Below are positions 60,681 through 64,000 of a stretch of 64,000 bases of DNA, in pieces. The position numbers and the translations under genes are program-made. Position 1 is the first letter of the stretch; each line of letters begins with the position of its first letter. The notes under the pieces were generated by a model. That model searched no databases. It had not been told where the DNA came from and saw nothing but the letters and a program-made list of their open reading frames with translations. The DNA comes from Bacteroidaceae bacterium (GTDB lineage Bacteria > Bacteroidota > Bacteroidia > Bacteroidales > Bacteroidaceae), in NCBI GenBank assembly GCA_017651245.1, contig JAGCDQ010000076.1, positions 1 to 64,000 of the forward strand, in the 5' to 3' direction.

Positions 60681-61246
60681 ATATGAAAAGGATTATATTA
60701 TTGCTATTGCCTCTGCTGGCACTTGGTTGTCAGGCACAAGATAAGAAGAACTTTGACATTAACAAGTACAAGGATGTCATTTTGAAGGAGTATGCCTATC
60801 CTCGCTATGCCAAGAGTGCTGACGACACGGTGCTTAAGGATTATGCCTTCATCGACATTGATGGTGACGGCAAGTCGGAGCTTTGGGTGCGGGGCGACGA
60901 GAGTCAGGACTGGCAGGGTGTCTTCTCGCTCGACGGCGACAGCCTCACGCTCTTGGCCGATGCCGACGTGTGCAGCGAGATTAAGGTGTACAAGAATGCC
61001 GTGGGCTACCACAGCTACATATCTCCGGGCCAGGTTGATGAGGCCTATTCCGTGTTGAAGGACAGCCGCATCGTCTCATCTGCTGAGATGAACATGAAAT
61101 TCGACATCTTCTCCGACGAGCAGGAAGTGGAGTACGAAGGCTATGCCGTCAATGGCAAGGAAGTGGACGAGGACACCTACAACGAGTTTGTCCAGAAGTT
61201 GGGTGACACCGTGGAAGTGACGCCCGAATGGATTCTCATTGAGTAG
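60677..61246 (+). CDS. Small lipoprotein with a calcium-loop-like motif
   Basis: The 189-residue product begins MNMKRIILLLLPLLALGCQA with a lipobox (ALGC). Soon after comes FIDIDGDGKSELWVRGD, a D-x-D-x-D-G-x-x-E loop of the kind found in integrin/VCBS-like calcium repeats. The rest is acidic (FDIFSDEQEVEYEGYAVNGKEVDEDTY). It is translationally coupled to the CsgG-like gene. Function not known. Confidence 0.65.
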   Translation: MNMKRIILLLLPLLALGCQAQDKKNFDINKYKDVILKEYAYPRYAKSADDTVLKDYAFIDIDGDGKSELWVRGDESQDWQGVFSLDGDSLTLLADADVCSEIKVYKNAVGYHSYISPGQVDEAYSVLKDSRIVSSAEMNMKFDIFSDEQEVEYEGYAVNGKEVDEDTYNEFVQKLGDTVEVTPEWILIE

Positions 61247-61258
61247 GGCGCGTAGTAA

Positions 61259-61347
61259 AGGTTAACGGTTAAAGAGCTACGTGGGGTGTCGTTAACCGCT
61301 AAATTGAAACGAAACGAATGAGTCACGTCCGACTCATTCGTTTCGTT
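61259..61347. repeat. Two stacked inverted repeats after the lipoprotein gene
   Basis: An imperfect TTAACGGTTAA/TTAACCGCTAA pair (about 61262-61272 with 61291-61301) is followed by a perfect 17-base-pair stem (61308-61324 with 61331-61347, 6-base loop). No T-run follows, so a terminator role is uncertain. Together with the dispersed repeat and the DUF1015 promoter they fill the 295-base gap to 61541. Confidence 0.7.
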
Positions 61348-61376
61348 CGTTTCATTTGCACCGCAGGTGCGATGTT
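61336..61376. repeat. 41-base dispersed repeat, copy 2
   Basis: 38 of 41 bases match 41729-41769. Here the inner hairpin GCACC/GGTGC is perfect, and the copy overlaps the right arm of the long inverted repeat. Confidence 0.8.
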
Positions 61377-61491
61377 TAAAAAAATCTCATTTACTCAAAT
61401 ATATTTGGTATTTCCTTCGATGTGGATAAAATTCTCACGTTCAAAAATGAAAATAAATTCTCATTCTATTCACTTAATCGAATTTTTGCAC

Positions 61492-61499
61492 TACCTTTG
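61492..61499 (+). promoter_or_regulatory. -7 element of the DUF1015 gene
   Basis: TACCTTTG inside TTTGCACTACCTTTGCA, identical to the promoters at 458-488 and 26082-26113; the start codon is 42 bases downstream. Confidence 0.7.
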
Positions 61500-61541
61500 C
61501 ACTCACAAACAAATTTTGGGATAATAATTTCAGATAATATT

Positions 61542-62810
61542 ATGGCAATAGTAAAACCGTTTAAGGGTGTGCGTCCACCAAAAGACTTGGTGGAGCAAGT
61601 GGAGAGCCGCCCGTATGATGTGCTCGATTCGGAAGAGGCTCGTGCGGAGGCTGGCGACAACGAGAAGTCGCTGTATCATATCATCAAACCAGAGATCAAT
61701 TTCGAACCGGGCACCAGCGAGTATGACCCCCGTGTGTATGAGGAGGCAGCACGCCAGTTCGCCAAGTTCCAGCAGAACGGATGGCTGGTGCAGGACGAGA
61801 AGGAGCAGTACTACATCTATGCGCAGACGTCGTGTCTGCCTGCCAACGGTGGCAAGGAGAAGACCCAGTACGGCATCGTAGTGGGTGCCTATAGCGGTGA
61901 CTACCAGACAGGCGTCATCAAGAAGCACGAGCTGACTCGTGCCGACAAGGAGGAGGACCGCATGAAGCATGTGCGTGTGAACGATGCCAACATCGAGCCT
62001 GTGTTCTTCGCCTATCCCGACGACGAGGTGCTCTTGCAGCTCATCGACAAGTATGCGAAGACGACGCCAGAGTATGACTTCGTGGCGCCCATCGACGGCT
62101 TCGGTCACAAGCTCTGGGTGGTGAGCGACGATGCCGACATCAAGACTATCACCGAGCGCTTCGCCAAGATGCCCAACCTCTATATTGCTGATGGTCACCA
62201 CCGTAGTGCCGCCGCTGCCCTCGTGGGTGCGGAGAAGGCGAAGCAGAACCCCAACCACCGTGGTGACGAGGAGTACAACTACTTCATGGCGGTGTGCTTC
62301 CCTGCTAGCCAGCTGACTATCCTCGATTACAACCGTGTCATCAAGGACCTGAATGGTCTCACGCCTGCCGAGTTCATCCAGGCGCTGGAGAAGAACTTCG
62401 TGGTGGAGAAGAAGGGCGCTGCCGAATATCGTGCACAGGAACTGCATGAGTTCTCGCTTTATCTGGAAGGGGAGTGGTACTCGCTCAAGGCAAAGCCCGG
62501 CACCTACGACGAGAACGACCCCATCGGCGTGCTCGACGTGAGCATCTCCTCGAAGCTGATTCTCGACGACATCCTTGGCATCAAGGACCTGCGCCGCGAC
62601 AAGCGTATCGACTTCGTGGGCGGTCTCCGTGGTTTGGTCGAACTGAAGCGCCGCGTGGACAATGGCGAGATGAAGACTGCCCTGGCGCTCTATCCTGTGA
62701 CCATGAAGCAAATCATGGACATTGCCGACTCTGGCAACATCATGCCGCCAAAGGCAACATGGTTTGAGCCCAAACTGCGCTCAGGACTGGTGATTCACAA
62801 ACTCTCATAA
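61542..62810 (+). CDS. DUF1015 family protein
   Basis: The 422-residue cytosolic protein starts at MAIVKPFKGVRPPKDLVEQV (61542). DUF1015 hallmarks: the N-terminal PFKGVRPP...SRPYDVLDSEEAR, YYIYAQ, DGHHRSAAAALV and KATWFEPKLRSGLVIHKLS at the end. In Bacteroidales I recall the gene next to serine biosynthesis genes (serC-serA), which are not in this window. Possible link to serine or phosphoserine metabolism; activity not established here. Confidence 0.9.
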   Translation: MAIVKPFKGVRPPKDLVEQVESRPYDVLDSEEARAEAGDNEKSLYHIIKPEINFEPGTSEYDPRVYEEAARQFAKFQQNGWLVQDEKEQYYIYAQTSCLPANGGKEKTQYGIVVGAYSGDYQTGVIKKHELTRADKEEDRMKHVRVNDANIEPVFFAYPDDEVLLQLIDKYAKTTPEYDFVAPIDGFGHKLWVVSDDADIKTITERFAKMPNLYIADGHHRSAAAALVGAEKAKQNPNHRGDEEYNYFMAVCFPASQLTILDYNRVIKDLNGLTPAEFIQALEKNFVVEKKGAAEYRAQELHEFSLYLEGEWYSLKAKPGTYDENDPIGVLDVSISSKLILDDILGIKDLRRDKRIDFVGGLRGLVELKRRVDNGEMKTALALYPVTMKQIMDIADSGNIMPPKATWFEPKLRSGLVIHKLS

Positions 62811-62825
62811 CGTCCTCCCTTCCGC

Positions 62826-63416
62826 ATGGATTCCTACAGGACCATCAAAGCATTGGCAACAGGTACTTACAGCGAGAAACGTAGCAAGTTTCTCGCTTTT
62901 GCCATGCCCGTGCGTTCTGTGGATGAGGTGAAGCAAATCGTGACGGAATATCAGAAGAAATACTACGATGCCCGCCACGTGTGCTACGCCTATATGCTGG
63001 GAGCAGAACGGAAGGACTTCCGCGCAAACGACAACGGCGAGCCCTCAGGCACGGCAGGAAAGCCCATCCTCGGACAAATCAACTCCAACGAACTGACCGA
63101 CATCCTCATCGTGGTGGTGCGCTACTTCGGCGGCGTGAAACTGGGCACGTCGGGGCTGATCGTGGCATACCGCCTGGCTGCCGCTGAGGCGATTGCTGCT
63201 GCCGAGATCATTGAGAAGACGGTGGACGAGGAAGTGGCGTTCAGCTTCGAATATCCCTATATGAACGACGTGATGCGCATCGTCAAGGAGGAGAATCCCC
63301 AGATTGTGTCGCAGGGATTCGATAATGGCTGCACGATGACGCTCTGCATCCGCAAGGACGCCATGCCCCGACTGAAAGCACGGTTGGAAAAAGTGTCCTC
63401 GTTGCGGTTCGAATGA
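62826..63416 (+). CDS. YigZ/IMPACT family protein
   Basis: The 196-residue protein has the UPF0029/IMPACT N-terminal domain (YSEKRSKFLAFAMPVRSVDE; DARHVCYAYMLGAERKDFRANDNGEPSGTAGKPIL; VVVRYFGGVKLGTSGLIVAYRLAA) and the shorter C-terminal DUF1949-like domain. Homologues bind nucleic acid or ribosomes and are linked to stress translation control. It follows DUF1015 by 15 bases. Confidence 0.94.
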   Translation: MDSYRTIKALATGTYSEKRSKFLAFAMPVRSVDEVKQIVTEYQKKYYDARHVCYAYMLGAERKDFRANDNGEPSGTAGKPILGQINSNELTDILIVVVRYFGGVKLGTSGLIVAYRLAAAEAIAAAEIIEKTVDEEVAFSFEYPYMNDVMRIVKEENPQIVSQGFDNGCTMTLCIRKDAMPRLKARLEKVSSLRFE

Positions 63417-63438
63417 GTGCCGCCATGTGGTGTGACTG

Positions 63439-63473
63439 AATGTCGGGAAAGGGTATTTTTCTCGACATTTTTT
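63439..63473 (+). terminator. Terminator after the YigZ gene
   Basis: AATGTCG (63439-63445) pairs with CGACATT (63463-63469), with an inner GAAA/TTTC extension, and ends in a T-run. Confidence 0.8.
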
Positions 63474-63548
63474 GTGCCCTCCCGCAAAAAAAACGTACAA
63501 AAGTCATAATAAAACTTAACTGAATGCTCGAAATTGAAAAATAGTTGC

Positions 63549-63556
63549 TATCTTTG
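63549..63556 (+). promoter_or_regulatory. -7 element for the MORN-repeat gene
   Basis: TATCTTTG, 39 bases before the start codon; no clear TTTG at -33. Confidence 0.55.
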
Positions 63557-63595
63557 TCAAACCGATTAAAAGACTTAACAAGAATCTATCTCTAT

Positions 63596-64000
63596 ATGAC
63601 TATTTCAAGATACATGATAGCAGGGGCGATGTTGCTGATGAGCGCATCGTCTGTTTTGGCACAGAAAGTGGTGATTGGCAACTATGTCTTCCCCAAGGAA
63701 GGCGCCACCTACTACGGAGAACTGGAGGGCGGAAAGCCCAATGGAAAAGGCAAGACGACTTTCAAGACGGGCGACACGTATGAGGGCGAATATGTGAAGG
63801 GGAAACGTCAGGGCTACGGCGTCTACACGTTCACCGACGGTGAGAAGTATGAGGGCAACTGGCATCAGGACCATCAACATGGACGTGGCATCTATTACTT
63901 TGCGAACAACAACAAGTATGATGGTCTGTGGTACATCGACTATCAGCAAGGCTTTGGCACGATGTACTATTATAACGGCGACAAGTACACCGGCGAATGG
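63596..64000 (+). CDS. Exported MORN-repeat protein (3' end outside window)
   Basis: The frame from the ATG at 63596 (MTISRYMIAGAMLLMSASSV, signal peptide ending VLAQ) stays open to the right edge. After about 35 residues come four complete MORN repeats of 22-23 residues (YYGELEGGKPNGKGKTTF; YEGEYVKGKRQGYGVYTF; YEGNWHQDHQHGRGIYYF; YDGLWYIDYQQGFGTMYY) and the start of a fifth (YTGEW). MORN repeats act as membrane or protein-interaction scaffolds; the full protein may carry another domain beyond the window. Confidence 0.85.
   Translation, partial: MTISRYMIAGAMLLMSASSVLAQKVVIGNYVFPKEGATYYGELEGGKPNGKGKTTFKTGDTYEGEYVKGKRQGYGVYTFTDGEKYEGNWHQDHQHGRGIYYFANNNKYDGLWYIDYQQGFGTMYYYNGDKYTGEW

Noticed and set aside
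61530..62711. 393-codon minus-strand frame opposite DUF1015
   Set aside because: Antisense shadow; the plus-strand frame has recognisable DUF1015 motifs and a promoter.
1..64000. tRNA genes, rRNA genes, insertion sequences, prophage
   Set aside because: I looked for tRNA arm sequences, rRNA blocks, transposase motifs and integrases while reading and saw none; a short tRNA could still be missed without a covariance search.

Overview
The window looks like chromosomal DNA of an anaerobic Bacteroidales bacterium, most probably Prevotella or a close relative. I infer this from the Bacteroidetes promoter signature (TTTG, a spacer of about 19-20 bases, then TAnnTTTG) ahead of many genes, a Na+-pumping methylmalonyl-CoA decarboxylase operon of the succinate-to-propionate route, type III glutamine synthetase, class III fructose-bisphosphatase, TamL, and Bacteroidetes-type families (DUF4296, DUF3256, DUF5687, DUF4886, HU-like proteins). 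I see no rRNA, tRNA, phage, transposase or CRISPR.

Layout. 1-4.4 kb: end of a Gly/Asn-rich protein, a secreted endonuclease I with a downstream paralogue of its C-terminal domain, a 59-residue protein and a small membrane protein. 4.5-10 kb: ftsK, a LolA-like carrier, and a DUF5687/ABC exporter. 10-14.8 kb: mce-mmdA-oadG-like-biotin carrier-mmdB, closed by a terminator. 14.9-19.6 kb: tamL, a divergent SpoU methyltransferase, and an arginine-deiminase-like lipoprotein. 19.6-26 kb (minus strand): pyrB-pyrI-ileS-lspA-DUF4296, tightly packed. 26-33 kb: LUD protein, lipoprotein, NhaC antiporter, UxaA, two secreted proteins, HU-like protein. 33-41.4 kb (minus): ECF sigma factor, anti-sigma-like protein and four exported proteins in one run. 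41.8-48.5 kb (minus): the complete tryptophan operon trpBEGDCFA, preceded by a leader peptide with three consecutive Trp codons and a terminator hairpin. 48.5-54.3 kb: secreted protein, fbp, divergent glnN, DUF3256 protein. 54.4-59.1 kb (minus): TolC-MacA-MacB-type tripartite efflux operon. 59.2-59.6 kb: RNase P RNA. 59.8-64 kb: two small exported proteins, DUF1015, YigZ/IMPACT, and the start of a MORN-repeat protein.

The most unusual structure is a set of degenerate tandem repeats that share a 7-base period but differ in unit sequence from locus to locus. They lie in intergenic DNA at five places, inside two enzyme genes (uxaA and trpF, read in frame and predicted to add peptide loops), and inside the RNase P RNA gene. 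The other standout is the trp leader with a Trp-Trp-Trp peptide followed by an intrinsic terminator, a textbook attenuator layout. The ECF-sigma run at 33-41 kb is the best candidate for an undescribed envelope system, because most of its products match no family I can name.
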